From an uncultured bacterium (GTDB taxonomy: Bacteria; Krumholzibacteriota; Krumholzibacteriia; LZORAL124-64-63), in assembly GCA_903859215.1 (NCBI GenBank), contig CAIOLW010000144.1, forward strand, positions 1 through 64,000: a stretch of DNA of 64,000 nucleotides, read 5' to 3'. The notes below the pieces were generated by a model. That model saw nothing but the letters and a program-made list of their open reading frames with translations. It did no database searches and was not told where the DNA came from. Shown here one piece after another: positions 8,929 through 18,987 of this stretch. Position numbers and translations under genes: made by a program. The stretch's first letter is position 1; every line of letters starts with the position of its first letter.

Positions 8929-10077
8929 TCAGGCCGGCGTCCGCGCGGCCAGCGGATCGCCCTTCACACGCGCCGAAAGGAACGGGAACGCGGTGGTGCG
9001 CGCCTCGACGCCCTTGCCGCGGATGTCGATCATCAGTTCGCCCGCGGGCACGCCGGTCTCGACCAGCGCCAGCGCGAGCGGCTTTTTCAACGTCGGGCTG
9101 AACGTGCCGCTGGTGACATAGCCCACGTCGCGGCCCTGGTACAGCACCCGCGCATCCTGCCGCGCGATGCCGCGGCCGGTCACTTCCAGCGCGATCAGCT
9201 TGCGCGGCACGCCGGCCGCCTGCTGGGCCCTGAGCGCCGCCACGCCGGTGAAGGCGTCCTTCTTCAGTTTTACGGCCCAGCCGATGCCGGCTTCCAGCGG
9301 GGTGATGGACTCGCCCAGTTCGTGCCCATACAGGCAGTAGCAGACCTCGAAGCGCAGCGTGTCGCGCGCCGCCAGGCCGATGGGCGCCACGCCGAGGTCG
9401 GCGCCGCGCGTGGCGAGCTCTTCCCAGACGGCCAGCGCGTCGGCGTTGGGCAGGTAGAGTTCGTAGCCGTGCTCGCCGGTGTAGCCGGTGCGCGAGACGA
9501 TCCACTCGCCGGACGCGCCGGGACACGTGAACGCGGTGTAGAAGTCCAGCGCGGCGATGTCGGCGTGCAGGTTGGCCAGGCGCGCCAGGCGGCCGAGCAG
9601 CTCGCGGCTGTCGGGGCCCTGCACGGCGATGAGCGCGGTGGCGTCGCTGCGGTCGTCCATGGCGACGCCGGCGGCCGGCACGTGCTTCTTCATCCAGGCC
9701 GCGATCTTGTCGTGGTTCGCGGCGTTGCACACGACCAGCCAGCGCTCGGCGCCCAGCCGGTAGATGAGCATGTCGTCGAGCACGCCGCCGTCGTCCTTGC
9801 ACATGGCCGTGTAGACGACCTTGCCGAGGGCGCCGCCGGTCACGCGGTTGGTGACCAGGCCGTCGAGCCACGCTTCAGCAAGGGGGCCGTCGACGAAGAT
9901 CTCGCCCATGTGCGTGATGTCGAAGAGGCCGACATGCTCGCGCACGGCCGCATGCTCGGCCAGCACGCCCTCGTACTGGACCGGCATCTCGTAACCGGCG
10001 TACGGCACCATCTTCGCGCCGTGCGCGCGGTGCCAGGCAGTCAGCGGCGTGGTCTTGAGGCCCGTCAGGTCGTCCAC
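8929..10077 (-). CDS. gcvT: Glycine cleavage system T protein (aminomethyltransferase)
   Basis: A 382-residue tetrahydrofolate-dependent aminomethyltransferase. It releases ammonia and methylene-tetrahydrofolate from the aminomethyl-lipoyl group on GcvH. The N-terminal TPLTAWHRAHGAKMVPYAGYEMPVQY and the VGLFDITHMGE segment are characteristic of GcvT. I prefer the GTG start at 10077, preceded by GGAG at 8 bases; a longer frame to 10173 would add 32 residues unlike the family and would run through the promoter. First gene of gcvT-gcvH-gcvPA-gcvPB-lipM-like, an order known in many bacteria with split P-protein. No GcvL gene is present here. Confidence 0.95.
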   Translation of the reverse strand: MDDLTGLKTTPLTAWHRAHGAKMVPYAGYEMPVQYEGVLAEHAAVREHVGLFDITHMGEIFVDGPLAEAWLDGLVTNRVTGGALGKVVYTAMCKDDGGVLDDMLIYRLGAERWLVVCNAANHDKIAAWMKKHVPAAGVAMDDRSDATALIAVQGPDSRELLGRLARLANLHADIAALDFYTAFTCPGASGEWIVSRTGYTGEHGYELYLPNADALAVWEELATRGADLGVAPIGLAARDTLRFEVCYCLYGHELGESITPLEAGIGWAVKLKKDAFTGVAALRAQQAAGVPRKLIALEVTGRGIARQDARVLYQGRDVGYVTSGTFSPTLKKPLALALVETGVPAGELMIDIRGKGVEARTTAFPFLSARVKGDPLAARTPA

Positions 10078-10144
10078 GGGAACATCTCCAGGGCTGGAGC
10101 TGCAGGATCTGGCCGGGACCGAGGCGGGCGCGGCCGAGGAGTCC

Positions 10145-10173
10145 AATCTAAACTGCGACCGGAGCGCGAACAA
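10145..10173 (-). promoter_or_regulatory. Probable promoter of the glycine cleavage operon
   Basis: On the minus strand TTGTTC (10168-10173) is followed after 17 bases by TAGATT (10145-10150). Transcription would begin about 60 bases before the gcvT GTG. I looked for a glycine riboswitch in this short leader and saw no such fold or conserved core. Confidence 0.4.
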
Positions 10174-10227
10174 GCGATTCCGCAGGCCGGGCCGGGGGGC
10201 CGGGGAAGCGCCCCGGGGCGGGGTGAA

Positions 10228-13092
10228 TCAGCCGAGCAGCCCCCGGAGCATCTGCCCGGTGTAGGAGCCGGGACAGGCCGCGATGTCGTCGACCGAACCG
10301 GCAGCGACCAGCTTGCCGCCCCCCACGCCGCCCTCCGGGCCCAGGTCGATGACGTGGTCGGCGCGGCGGATGACCTCGCCGTTGTGCTCGATGACGATCA
10401 CGGTGTTGCCGTGCTCGAGCAGGCGGGCCAGGACCGCCAGCAGCCGGTCGACGTCGCAGAAATGAAGACCCGTGGTCGGTTCGTCCAGGATGTAGACGGT
10501 GTGGCGCTGCCCGCCGCGGGCCAGTTCGCGCACCAGCTTCAGGCGCTGCGCCTCGCCGCCCGAGAGCGTGCCGCCGGACTGCCCCAGCCGCAGGTAGTCC
10601 AGCCCCACGCCCTGCATCACCTCGAGCACGCGCCGGCAGGCGGGAATGTTGGCCAGTTCCTCGTGCGCGCGCGAGACGGGCATGTCCAGGAAGTCGGCGA
10701 TCGAGTGCCCCTTGAAGTGCACCTCGAGCGTCTCGCGGTCGAAGCGCTTGCCGCCGCACTCCTCGCAGGGGATCTCGACGTCCGGCAGGAAGTCCATCGT
10801 CAGGCGCCTGAGGCCGGCGCCCTCGCAGACGCGGCAGCGGCCGCCGTCGGTGTTGAAGCTGAAGCGTCCCGCGCCGTAGCCCCGCATGCGCGCGAGCGTG
10901 GTCTGGGCGAACACGTTGCGCAGGTGGTTGTAGAGGCCGGTGTAGGTGGCCGGCGTCGAGCGCGGCGAGCGCCCGATGGGCGACTGGTCGACCAGCACGA
11001 CGCCGAAGATGTCCTCGTCGCCCTCCATGCCGGCAAACGGCGCCGGGTCGCGGCGCGCCCCGTGCTTGCTGGCGGCCAGCGCGCGGTAGAGCGTCTCGTG
11101 CACGGCCGTGCTCTTGCCCGAGCCGGACACGCCGGTGACGACGGTCAACCGGCCGAGCGGGATCTCCAGGTCGATGCCCTGCAGGTTGCGGCCCCGCAGG
11201 TCGCGCAGGCGCAGCCAGCGGTCGTCCGGCGAGCGGCCGGTCAGCGGCTCGGCGGGCCCCTTGCCCACGCGCCCGGCCAGGTAGTCGCCGGTCGGCGAGC
11301 CGACCGTGGCGCAGACCTCGGCCACCGTGCCCTGCGCCATCAACTGGCCGCCGTGCTCGCCGGCGCCGGGGCCCAGGTCGAGCAGGTGGTCGGCCGCCAG
11401 CATGATGTCCCGGTCGTGTTCGACGACGATGACGGAATTGCCGCGGTCGCGCAGCGCGCGCAGCGTCTCGATCAGCCGGCCGATGTCGCGGTGGTGCAGG
11501 CCGACGCTCGGCTCGTCCAGGATGTACAGCACCCCGCGCAGCTGCGAACCGACCTGCGTCGCCAGGCGCACGCGCTGGCCCTCGCCGCCGGACAGCGACG
11601 ACGTGCCGCGCGACAGCGACAGGTAGCTGACCCCCACCTGCAGCAGGAAGCGCAGGCGGTTGCGGATCTGGTCGAGCACGGGCCCGGCCACCAGGCGATC
11701 GCGTTCGCCGGTGAACTCCAGCGCCGTCACCCACTCGGCGAAGCGGTCCAGCGTCAGCGCCGCGGCCTCGCCGATGTGCAGCCCGCCCACGCGCACGTTG
11801 AGCGCCTCGTCGCGCAGGCGGTAGCCCTCGCACGCGGTGCAGGGCAGCTCGGTCATCATCTTCTCGAGCGACTGCCGGATCTTCTCCGACTTCGTCTCGC
11901 GATGGCGCCGCACCAGCTCGGGCACCAGGCCCGCCCAGTCGCGCAGGAACGCGTTGTAGAGCTTGTGGTCCTTCAGGTCGCGGGTCATCGCCGCCGTCAG
12001 CCCGTGCAGCAGGCCCTGCTTCACGCGCGCCGGCAGCTTCGACCAGGGCGCGTCCAGGTCCGCGTCCATGGCGCCGACCAGCGCCTCGCACTGCACGTAC
12101 AGCCAGTTGGACGGCTTGCCCTTCAGGAAGGCGATGGCGCCGTCGCGCACCGAGATCGACTCGTCGGGCACCACGGCTTCGGGACGGATGGTGCGCAGCG
12201 AGCCGAGCCCGTTGCACTCGGGGCACGAGCCGGCCGGCGAGTTGAACGAGAACAGCCGGGGCTCCGGCGACGGGAAGCCGCGCCCGCAGCCCGGGCACGA
12301 CGACTGCTTGCTGTACCACGTCTCGCGCTCGCCGGCGCGCACGATGACCGTGCCCTCGCCCAGTTCGGCGGCGCGGTCGAGCGCCGCCCGCAGCCGGTCG
12401 GCGACGCCCGGGCGCCAGACCAGCCCGTCGACCACCACCGCGATGTCGTGGGACTTGCCCTTGGCCAGTTCGAGGTCGTCGTCCAGTTCGCAGAGCTCGC
12501 CGTCGACCAGCGCGCGCACGAAGCCCTGCCGCGACAGGTCGGCCAGCAGCTGCTTGTGCTCGCCCTTGCGCCCGCGCACGACGGGCGCCAGCAGGTAGAT
12601 GCGCGTGCCCTCGGGCAGCGCCGCGATCTCGTCGTGGATGTCCGACAGCGGGCGGCCGCTGGCCGGCACGTCGCAGTCGGGGCAGTGCACGACGCCGCAG
12701 CGCGCGTAGAGCAGGCGCAGGAAGTTGTAGATCTCGGTGACCGTGCCGACCGTCGAGCGCGGGCTGCGCCCGAGTCCCTTCTGGTCGATGGCCAGCGCCG
12801 GCGACAGCCCGTCGATGCGGTCGACGTCCGGCTTGGACAGCTGGTCGAGGAACTGGTGGGCGTAGGACGACAGGCTCTCGATGTAGCGGCGCTGGCCCTC
12901 GGCGTACAGCGTGTCGAAGGCCAGCGACGACTTGCCCGAGCCGCTGGGCCCGGTCACCACGACGAGCCGGCGGCGCGGGATCTCCAGGTCCAGGTTGCGC
13001 AGGTTGTGCACGCGCACACCCCGCACGGAGATCACTCCCCACGGGGCGTCGAGCGGCGGTCGGCCGGGCTGTCCGGACGGGGGCTTCGTCAC
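10228..13092 (-). CDS. uvrA: Excinuclease ABC subunit A
   Basis: A 954-residue DNA damage sensor of nucleotide excision repair, acting as a dimer with UvrB. Walker A motifs are GPSGSGKS (48-55) and, in the second half, [12 protein letters not shown] signatures are LSGGEGQR and LSGGEAQR. Zinc-binding Cys pairs are visible in both halves (CPGCG...CPECN; CRVC...CEEC). The segment [20 protein letters not shown] is the UvrA signature. The second Walker B region reads TTGLHFCDV where TTGLHFHDV is common; this is a mild change. The gene lies 48 bases after a cyclophilin gene and probably shares its transcript. Length is standard. Confidence 0.98.
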   Translation of the reverse strand: MTKPPSGQPGRPPLDAPWGVISVRGVRVHNLRNLDLEIPRRRLVVVTGPSGSGKSSLAFDTLYAEGQRRYIESLSSYAHQFLDQLSKPDVDRIDGLSPALAIDQKGLGRSPRSTVGTVTEIYNFLRLLYARCGVVHCPDCDVPASGRPLSDIHDEIAALPEGTRIYLLAPVVRGRKGEHKQLLADLSRQGFVRALVDGELCELDDDLELAKGKSHDIAVVVDGLVWRPGVADRLRAALDRAAELGEGTVIVRAGERETWYSKQSSCPGCGRGFPSPEPRLFSFNSPAGSCPECNGLGSLRTIRPEAVVPDESISVRDGAIAFLKGKPSNWLYVQCEALVGAMDADLDAPWSKLPARVKQGLLHGLTAAMTRDLKDHKLYNAFLRDWAGLVPELVRRHRETKSEKIRQSLEKMMTELPCTACEGYRLRDEALNVRVGGLHIGEAAALTLDRFAEWVTALEFTGERDRLVAGPVLDQIRNRLRFLLQVGVSYLSLSRGTSSLSGGEGQRVRLATQVGSQLRGVLYILDEPSVGLHHRDIGRLIETLRALRDRGNSVIVVEHDRDIMLAADHLLDLGPGAGEHGGQLMAQGTVAEVCATVGSPTGDYLAGRVGKGPAEPLTGRSPDDRWLRLRDLRGRNLQGIDLEIPLGRLTVVTGVSGSGKSTAVHETLYRALAASKHGARRDPAPFAGMEGDEDIFGVVLVDQSPIGRSPRSTPATYTGLYNHLRNVFAQTTLARMRGYGAGRFSFNTDGGRCRVCEGAGLRRLTMDFLPDVEIPCEECGGKRFDRETLEVHFKGHSIADFLDMPVSRAHEELANIPACRRVLEVMQGVGLDYLRLGQSGGTLSGGEAQRLKLVRELARGGQRHTVYILDEPTTGLHFCDVDRLLAVLARLLEHGNTVIVIEHNGEVIRRADHVIDLGPEGGVGGGKLVAAGSVDDIAACPGSYTGQMLRGLLG

Positions 13093-13140
13093 GCGTCCAC
13101 CATCATGTGTTGTCCGCCATCAAGCTGCCGTGGGCGGTGT

Positions 13141-13941
13141 TCAGCGCACGTCCTTCAGGGGCGCCGGCAGGGCGTCCCAGGCGGCGCGCTCGGCCTTGGT
13201 CAGGCCGTCGGTCCCTTCGAGCACCGTCGTCGCGATGACCTGCACCGGCACGGCCGGCGCCTCGCGCCCGCCCGGGGCCTGCTCGGCGGTGACGATCTTG
13301 TCGACGACATCCATCCCCGTGACCGCGTGCCCGAACACGGTGTAGCTGCGGTCCAGGAACGGCACCTCGTCGACGCAGATGAAGAACTGGCTGCCGGCCG
13401 AATCGAGGGGCTGCGCGCGCGCCATGCTGAGCGTGCCGCGCGCGTGGTGCGCGGGCGAGAACTCGGCCTTCAGCAGCGCCGTGTTGTTCGGCCCGGTCAC
13501 GTAGCCCTTGGCCGTGAGCATTGCGGCGGCCTGCGCCGGGTCCAGCTGCGAGTACTGCTGCCACTCCTGCTCGCTCAGCACGTCGCGGACGAACGGGCCG
13601 CCCGTGCCGTCGTTGTTCGGGTCGTCGTCCTTCGTCAGCGGGTCGCCGCCCTGGATCACGAAGCCCGGCACGATGCGATGGAAACGCGTTCCCGCATAGA
13701 AGCCGCTGCTCGACAGCTGCGTGAAGTTCGCGACGTGGTGCGGCGCCAGCCCGGGGTACATCACCAGCAGGATGTCGCCCTTCTCCGTCTGGAAGCGGAC
13801 GAACAGGGGCGCGGCAGCCTTGCCCGGGGGCGCGGCCGGCGTGGCCTTCTCCTCGGAGGGCCCGGCCGCAGCCATGGTGACGATGGACGTCGCCAGCACC
13901 ATGGCCAGCAGGACGCGGATCGCGATGGAAACGGGACGCAT
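13141..13941 (-). CDS. Secreted cyclophilin-type peptidyl-prolyl isomerase
   Basis: A 266-residue prolyl isomerase predicted to be exported: residues 1-26 form a Sec signal peptide ending AAA-G. The cyclophilin fold is shown by [17 protein letters not shown] (catalytic Arg in FHR), GTLSMARA and [17 protein letters not shown], followed by [18 protein letters not shown] segment of about 50 residues ([20 protein letters not shown] to the TGPNN region) lies between the FHR and SMA motifs and is longer than in small cyclophilins. A GGAGG site lies 4 bases before the ATG. Likely role is protein folding in the periplasm. Confidence 0.92.
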   Translation of the reverse strand: MRPVSIAIRVLLAMVLATSIVTMAAAGPSEEKATPAAPPGKAAAPLFVRFQTEKGDILLVMYPGLAPHHVANFTQLSSSGFYAGTRFHRIVPGFVIQGGDPLTKDDDPNNDGTGGPFVRDVLSEQEWQQYSQLDPAQAAAMLTAKGYVTGPNNTALLKAEFSPAHHARGTLSMARAQPLDSAGSQFFICVDEVPFLDRSYTVFGHAVTGMDVVDKIVTAEQAPGGREAPAVPVQVIATTVLEGTDGLTKAERAAWDALPAPLKDVR

Positions 13942-14390
13942 GTCGCCTCCGGGGGCTCGCGGGCGGTCCGGCGGCCGCCTGGCGCGGGGAATGGATGACG
14001 CATCGGGGGCCGGAATCGGGCGCGAACGCCGGGGCTTCGCGTCGGTTCCCGGACCGACCCCGGATGATAACCCCTGCGGGGGGCAACGGCCAGCCTGCGC
14101 CGGCGGGCGCGGCGGCGGGGTCGCCCCTCGCCGAGGCCCCGGCCGGCCGTCCCGCGGGCGGTTTCGCGTCGTTTCCCGACGTTTCCCGTCGGGGCGCCCC
14201 GTTCCCCGCCGGGCGGCCGCTCCCCGCCCGGGCGCAATTGCGGTAAATCAGACGCCTATCCGTCCGATAAATGGAGCGAACCCCCGGGCCCGGCGCCCCA
14301 GGTCCGGGTGTCGGGCGTTGCCCTTTATCTAGCCGGCCGGACGCATGGATCCGGACGGCGACGGCACCCTCGAAGGCAGGTGGCACGCAG
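13942..14390. other. Divergent intergenic region, no gene seen
   Basis: This 449-base gap separates the cyclophilin (minus) and the TPR membrane protein (plus). A weak minus-strand promoter can be read as TGGCCG, 17 bases, TATCAT (14064-14092). A small hairpin with 7-bp arms lies at 14175-14193 (CCCGACG, loop TTTCC, CGTCGGG). A 10-bp palindrome CGCAATTGCG is at 14233-14242. No convincing plus-strand promoter or conserved RNA was recognised. Long open frames here reflect high GC. Confidence 0.5.
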
Positions 14391-16469
14391 ATGAAATCCC
14401 GCACCCTGATGATCGCGCCGGTGTTGTGCCTGGCGGTCCTCGCCCCGACGCGGCCTGCGGGCGCCGCCCTCCCGGCCGCGGCCGCGAACACCCACACGGT
14501 GACCGCGCCGCTGGACACGCTCATCACCGAGCCGCTGGTCTCCGTGCCGGACCCGCGCTACGCGCAGCCCCACGTGGAGATCAGCCGGCGCGTGCTGCCG
14601 ACGGTGACCGGCAGCGCGGCGCAGACCGGGCGCCTGACGAAGCAACCGCCGCGGCTGGACGATCCCCTCGGCGCGGCCGTCGCCTACCGCCTGGCACGCC
14701 AGGCCGCCGCGGCCGACAACCCGGGCGGCGCGATGACCAACATGGCGGACGCACTCAATGCCGCGCCCGACCAGCCGCGCTACCGGATGTGGTCCGCCGC
14801 GCGCTCCGTGCGCATGCTCGACACCGCGACGCTGGCCAAGGTGCTGCCGGCGTCGGTGCGCAGCCTGGTCGACTCGCCGATCGCCCGCGGCCCGCTCGTG
14901 GTCGCCACGCACCAGGCGCTGCTGCTGGGCACCACCATCTTCTGGACGCTGCTCGTGGCCGCCCTGTGGCTCGGCCGCTGGCCGCTGCTGGCGCACGACC
15001 TGTCGGCCGCTTTCCTGAAGGACCGCCGCCACCGGCCGCGCCTGGTGATGCCGGCGCTGATCCTGATCGTGGCGCTGCTGCTGCGCCCGGGCTGGCTGGG
15101 CCTGCTGGCGCTGCTGTCGGTGCCGGTGCTCGTGCGCACGCGCGGTCGGCGCCACAACCTGCTGCTGCTGACCTGGCTGTGCGCGCTGTGCCTGACGTTC
15201 CCGAACTGGCCGCTGCTGCGCTCGGCGGTGCCCGTGATCGACCCCGAAAGCGAAGTCACGCTGCTGCAGCAGGGCTGCACGATGCCGCCGACGGCCTCGC
15301 TGATCAATGCGCTCGGCCAGCATCTGGCCGGGGCCGATGAGCCCGCGCGCAAGGCGCGCCTGCTGACCGCGCTGGGGATCCAGGAGGCGCGCCGCGGCGC
15401 GTTCGCCGCCAGCAACGAGCGCTTCGAGGCCGCGCTGAAGAACGAACCGCACGCGTTCGCCGCCACCGTCGGCCTGGCGAACAACCGCTACTACCTGGGT
15501 GAACTCGACGAGTCCGCCGCCGCCTACCGTGACGCCGAGGCGCGCTGGCCGAAACGCGGCGAGATCCCGTACAACCTGGCGCAGGTGCAGTTCAAGAAGC
15601 TGTTCGTGCCCGAGGCGACGGCCTCGCTGGACAGGGCGCGTCTGCAGGGCTTCGACCCGCCGCACGCCAACCGCGAACCCAATCCCCGCGGCGGCTTCTC
15701 GGCCGTGGTGTACCCGGGCCTGACGAACCAGCAGTTGACCGCGGCCTGCGCCTCGGAAGGCGCCGGCTACCCGCCGCTGGTGACCGTCTCGGCCTGGCGC
15801 AACCTGCTGGGCGCGCCGCCGGTGCCCCTGTTCCTGCTGGTCGGCGGCCCGCTGCTGCTGGGCCTGCTGGGCACGGCCTGGGCCGGCCGCAAGGCGCGCT
15901 ACGCGCACGAGTGCGACAACTGCGGCGCCCCGCTCTGCCGCGCCTGCAGCGGCGTGCACGACGGCGCCTGCCTGTGCGCCGCGTGCAACGAGACGGCGAT
16001 CCGCTCGCGCAGCGACCTGGTGCTGGGCACGCTGCTGAAGAACCGCGGCCGCACCGAAGGCCTGGCCTACTCGGCGCGCATCGTGCGCATGGGCCGCATC
16101 ATCCCCGGCAGCGGCCACCTGGCCACGGGCTGTTTCTGGGGCGGCTGGATGCGCCTGGCCATGGTCGCGTTCGGCCTGTTCCTGATCGCGGCGGCCTGGG
16201 CCTTCGACCCCGGCGCCGAGTGGAACACGCCCGGCCTGTTGCTGCCGAACGAGGCGATCAACCCGGCCTGGTTCCCGCTGCCGTCGGCCGCGTGGCCCGG
16301 CCTGCACGGGCTCCCGGTCGTGCTGGGCGCAACGCTCCTGGTCCTGGTCTGGCTGACCGCGCTGCTGGACGCCCCGACGCTGCGGCGTCGCCTGCACGAG
16401 CGCTTCACCACGATCACCGGCAATGCGAAGAAACAACCGGCCCGGCGCGCGGGCGCCGGCGCCCGTTAA
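14391..16469 (+). CDS. Membrane protein with TPR repeats and a Cys4 zinc-ribbon-like motif
   Basis: A 692-residue protein not assigned to a named family. The ATG at 14391 follows AGGTGG; residues 1-25 look like a signal peptide. A helical N-terminal region is followed by a strongly hydrophobic part (about 175-270: VATHQALLLGTTIFWTLLVA and later helices). A TPR-like block follows at about 320-410 (LLTALGIQEARRGAFAASNERFEAAL, LANNRYYLGELDESAAAYRDAE). Near residues 505-530 comes CDNCGAPLCRACSGVHDGACLCAACN, a probable zinc site. Further helices lie in the C-terminal 130 residues. The next gene, a DUF4388 protein, starts 12 bases later, so both are probably made together; a role in envelope or motility signalling is only a guess. 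Confidence 0.7.
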   Translation: MKSRTLMIAPVLCLAVLAPTRPAGAALPAAAANTHTVTAPLDTLITEPLVSVPDPRYAQPHVEISRRVLPTVTGSAAQTGRLTKQPPRLDDPLGAAVAYRLARQAAAADNPGGAMTNMADALNAAPDQPRYRMWSAARSVRMLDTATLAKVLPASVRSLVDSPIARGPLVVATHQALLLGTTIFWTLLVAALWLGRWPLLAHDLSAAFLKDRRHRPRLVMPALILIVALLLRPGWLGLLALLSVPVLVRTRGRRHNLLLLTWLCALCLTFPNWPLLRSAVPVIDPESEVTLLQQGCTMPPTASLINALGQHLAGADEPARKARLLTALGIQEARRGAFAASNERFEAALKNEPHAFAATVGLANNRYYLGELDESAAAYRDAEARWPKRGEIPYNLAQVQFKKLFVPEATASLDRARLQGFDPPHANREPNPRGGFSAVVYPGLTNQQLTAACASEGAGYPPLVTVSAWRNLLGAPPVPLFLLVGGPLLLGLLGTAWAGRKARYAHECDNCGAPLCRACSGVHDGACLCAACNETAIRSRSDLVLGTLLKNRGRTEGLAYSARIVRMGRIIPGSGHLATGCFWGGWMRLAMVAFGLFLIAAAWAFDPGAEWNTPGLLLPNEAINPAWFPLPSAAWPGLHGLPVVLGATLLVLVWLTALLDAPTLRRRLHERFTTITGNAKKQPARRAGAGAR

Positions 16470-16481
16470 CGGAGGTCGACC

Positions 16482-17552
16482 ATGGCCCTCGAAGGCCAAC
16501 TGAGCGATTTCAACCTGGCGGAGATCCTCCAGTTGCTGGCCAGCCAGCAGAAGACCGGCTTCCTGCACATCGAGGCCGGCCGCAACCTGGTCTTCGTGTT
16601 CGAGAAGGGCGTGCTGATTTCCACGCGGGACCGGCGCAACCAGGAGCGCGACCCGCTCGAGAGCTACCTGCGCGCCTACGGGTGGTTCACGGACGCGCAG
16701 TGGAAGCACATCGAGTACGTGGGCCAGAACAGCTCGCTGGACCTCACCGAGATCCTCGTCTCGGAGGGCCTGGCGGACACGGCCGAGCTGGAACGCGTGC
16801 TGCGCGGCCTGGCCCAGGAGATGACCCACGCCGGCATGAAGCTGAACCGGGGCAGCTACCAGTTCAGCGCGTGCAAGGACACGCCGCCGGGCGTTAAGCA
16901 CCGCCTCAACGTCGACGTGCAGGGCCTTTTGATGGAAGCCGCCCGGCGCATGGACGAAGAACCGCTGCTGAAGGAGGACCTGCCTTCGCAGTCGATCACG
17001 TTCACCGCCGGCCGCAAGGTGATGGCGCCCGAGGCGCTGTCGCCCACGGCGCAGCGCGTCATGGAGCTGGCGCTGTCGGGCCTGCCGCTCGGCCGCATCA
17101 TTCGCCAGGGACGCGCCGAGAGCTTCGTCGTGCGCGACCTGCTGAAGAACTGGTGCCGCGACGACGTGTTGGTGCGCCACCTGCCGGTCGAAGACGATGC
17201 CGACGGCGTGGACGGCGGGCGCGGGCTGTCGCTGGCGCGCGGCCCGGCCCTGCGCTCGGCGAAGGCGGCCGCCGCCATCGCGCTGCTCACCGGCACGCTG
17301 GTCATCGCGCGCTGGGTGGCCTTCCCCCTGGCCACGGAGGACCCGGGCCGCGAGCTGCGCCTGGCGCAGCTGCGGCAGGAAGTCGTCACCGCGGCGCAAC
17401 TCTACCGCTACCAGCAGGGCCAGTGGCCGCAGGACCTGCAGTCGCTGGTGCGCGCCGGCCAGCTCGAGGTCAAGGTCCTGCGGACGGTCGAGGGTCTCGG
17501 CTGGCGCTACACGCTGCAGGCCGACCGCGACGCTTTCAGCCTGGACTCCTGA
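16482..17552 (+). CDS. DUF4388 (PATAN-type) protein with a transmembrane helix and pseudopilin-like tail
   Basis: A 356-residue protein. Residues 1-100 (MALEGQLSDFNLAEILQLLA, KTGFLHIEAGR, FEKGVLISTRD) match DUF4388, a domain common in deltaproteobacterial and related signalling proteins. One membrane helix lies near 260-285 (AKAAAAIALLTGTLVIARWVAF). The part after it (LRQEVVTAAQLYRYQQGQWP, DLQSLVRAGQL) resembles the periplasmic domain of GspG-like pseudopilins, where a helix is followed by a Trp-Pro motif. GGAGG lies 6 bases before the ATG. It follows the TPR membrane protein by 12 bases. Function unknown; the layout suggests a link between cytoplasm and envelope. Confidence 0.75.
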   Translation: MALEGQLSDFNLAEILQLLASQQKTGFLHIEAGRNLVFVFEKGVLISTRDRRNQERDPLESYLRAYGWFTDAQWKHIEYVGQNSSLDLTEILVSEGLADTAELERVLRGLAQEMTHAGMKLNRGSYQFSACKDTPPGVKHRLNVDVQGLLMEAARRMDEEPLLKEDLPSQSITFTAGRKVMAPEALSPTAQRVMELALSGLPLGRIIRQGRAESFVVRDLLKNWCRDDVLVRHLPVEDDADGVDGGRGLSLARGPALRSAKAAAAIALLTGTLVIARWVAFPLATEDPGRELRLAQLRQEVVTAAQLYRYQQGQWPQDLQSLVRAGQLEVKVLRTVEGLGWRYTLQADRDAFSLDS

Positions 17553-17570
17553 CGTCCGGGGCCCGAAACG

Positions 17571-17600
17571 GGGCGGCGTTCCGGGAACGGAACGCCGCCC
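17571..17600 (+). terminator. Hairpin after the DUF4388 gene
   Basis: Perfect 12-bp arms GGGCGGCGTTCC (17571-17582) and GGAACGCCGCCC (17589-17600) with a 6-base loop. It lies 18 bases after the stop codon and is followed by a pyrimidine-rich but not pure T tract. A terminator or 3' end stabiliser is likely. Confidence 0.65.
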
Positions 17601-17718
17601 CTGCTTGTTCCTTGCTTCCGGCCGCGAAACGGTTTAACTGGAAGCACGTCAGGCCCCGGCCCGGCGCGTCGCGCCGCCGCCCCGAATCCACCTTGTCCTT
17701 TCGCCCCGGAAGGCCGCC

Positions 17719-18942
17719 ATGAACGACCAGACCCCGGCCGCTGCCCCGTTCATCGTGCCGTGCAGCGAACGCGTCTCGAACCTGCCGCCCTACGTCTTCG
17801 CCACGCTGTTCCGCATGCGCGACGAGGCCGTGGCTGCCGGCCGCGACGTCATCGACCTGAGCGTCGGCAACCCGGACGTGCGCCCGGCGCCGGCGGTGCT
17901 GGCCGCGCTGACCGGCTCGCTCGAGGATGACAGCTGGAATGTCCACCGCTACGGCACCTTCAACGGCCTGCCGCGCTTCCGCGAGGCCATCGCCGCCTGG
18001 TACTTCGAGCGCTTCGGCGTGCGGATCGAACCGCACACGCAGTCGCTGCCGCTGATCGGCTCGAAGGAGGGCCTGGCCAACCTGATGCGCGCCTACCTGA
18101 ACCCGGGCGACGCCATCATCCTGCCGAGCCCGTGCTACCCCGCCTACTTCGGCGCGGCGCACCTGTGCGAGGCGGAGATCTTCGAGCTGAAGCTGCGCGA
18201 GGAGGACGGCTTCGTCCCTCGGCTGGAGGACATCCCGGCCGACGTCGCCACGCGAGCGAAAATGCTCATCCTGAACTACCCGAACAACCCGACCGGCGGC
18301 GTGGTCGACCTGGCGTTCTTCGCCAAGGCCGTCGACTGGTGCCGGACGCACCGCGTGATGCTGGTCAGCGACGCGGCCTACACCGAGCTGGGCTATGACA
18401 CGGAGAACCCGCCCCCGAGCGTGCTGCAGGTGCCGGGCGCCTTCGACGTGGCGATCGAGTTCCAGAGCCTGAGCAAGAGCCACAACCTGGCCGGCTGGCG
18501 CGTGGGCTTCGCCGTGGGCGCCGCCGAACCCATCGGCGTGCTGGCCAAGCTGAAGAGCCACGTCGATTTCTCGCTCTTCGGCGGCATCCAGATGGCCGCG
18601 GTGGCGGCGCTCCGGTACGGCGGGCAGACGGTGCGCGACAACCGCGCGCTGTACCTGCACCGGCGCAACCAGATGGTGGCCGGCTACCGCAAGCTGGGCT
18701 GGCAGGTGCCGACGCCGCCCGCCACGCTGTACATCTGGGCGCGCATCCCCGCAGCGTGGGGCGACGACGACTTCACCTTCGTGCGCGACGTGTTCGCCAG
18801 GACCGGCGTGCTGCTCTCGCCGGGCAGCGGCTTCGGCGTGCACGGGCGCGGCTACTGCCGCACCTCGCTGGTGGCGCCGGACGCGCAGATCACGAAGGTG
18901 ATGGGATTGCTGGAGGGCGCGGGCTTCGACTGGAGCCGGTAA
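17719..18942 (+). CDS. Class I/II PLP aminotransferase (LL-diaminopimelate aminotransferase-like)
   Basis: A 407-residue fold-type I aminotransferase. The PLP lysine is predicted at Lys253 in SLSKSHNLAGWRVGF; YPNNPTG (187-193) and SDAAYTELGYD (217-227) hold the other conserved cofactor residues. The opening SERVSNLPPYVFATLFRMRDEAVAAGRDVIDLSVGNPD and the GSKEGLANL segment are close to the LL-diaminopimelate aminotransferase and alanine-type groups, so a role in lysine/peptidoglycan precursor or alanine metabolism is possible. Substrate cannot be fixed from sequence. The gene stands alone between two hairpins. The start is supported by GGAAGG upstream of the ATG. Confidence 0.88.
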   Translation: MNDQTPAAAPFIVPCSERVSNLPPYVFATLFRMRDEAVAAGRDVIDLSVGNPDVRPAPAVLAALTGSLEDDSWNVHRYGTFNGLPRFREAIAAWYFERFGVRIEPHTQSLPLIGSKEGLANLMRAYLNPGDAIILPSPCYPAYFGAAHLCEAEIFELKLREEDGFVPRLEDIPADVATRAKMLILNYPNNPTGGVVDLAFFAKAVDWCRTHRVMLVSDAAYTELGYDTENPPPSVLQVPGAFDVAIEFQSLSKSHNLAGWRVGFAVGAAEPIGVLAKLKSHVDFSLFGGIQMAAVAALRYGGQTVRDNRALYLHRRNQMVAGYRKLGWQVPTPPATLYIWARIPAAWGDDDFTFVRDVFARTGVLLSPGSGFGVHGRGYCRTSLVAPDAQITKVMGLLEGAGFDWSR

Positions 18943-18948
18943 AGGAAA

Positions 18949-18971
18949 CGGCGCCGGGGTTGCCGGCGCCG
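18949..18971. terminator. Hairpin between convergent genes
   Basis: Perfect 9-bp arms CGGCGCCGG and CCGGCGCCG with loop GGTTG, six bases after the aminotransferase stop. There is no T-run directly behind it. It works with the second hairpin at 18988-19014 as the boundary of two convergent units. Confidence 0.55.
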
Positions 18972-18987
18972 AGGCGCGATCACGAGG

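Noticed and set aside
10078-10227. Glycine riboswitch upstream of gcvT
   Set aside because: The leader is short and lacks the conserved riboswitch core; only a promoter could be proposed.
8539-13998. Very long plus-strand open frame (over 1,800 codons) opposite gcvH, gcvT, uvrA and the cyclophilin
   Set aside because: It runs antisense to five well-recognised genes, has no family motif, and its composition (Arg, Ala, Gly, His, Gln) is that of a GC-rich shadow frame.
14325-17399. Long minus-strand open frame opposite the TPR and DUF4388 genes
   Set aside because: The plus-strand genes have signal peptide, domain motifs and ribosome sites; the antisense frame has none.
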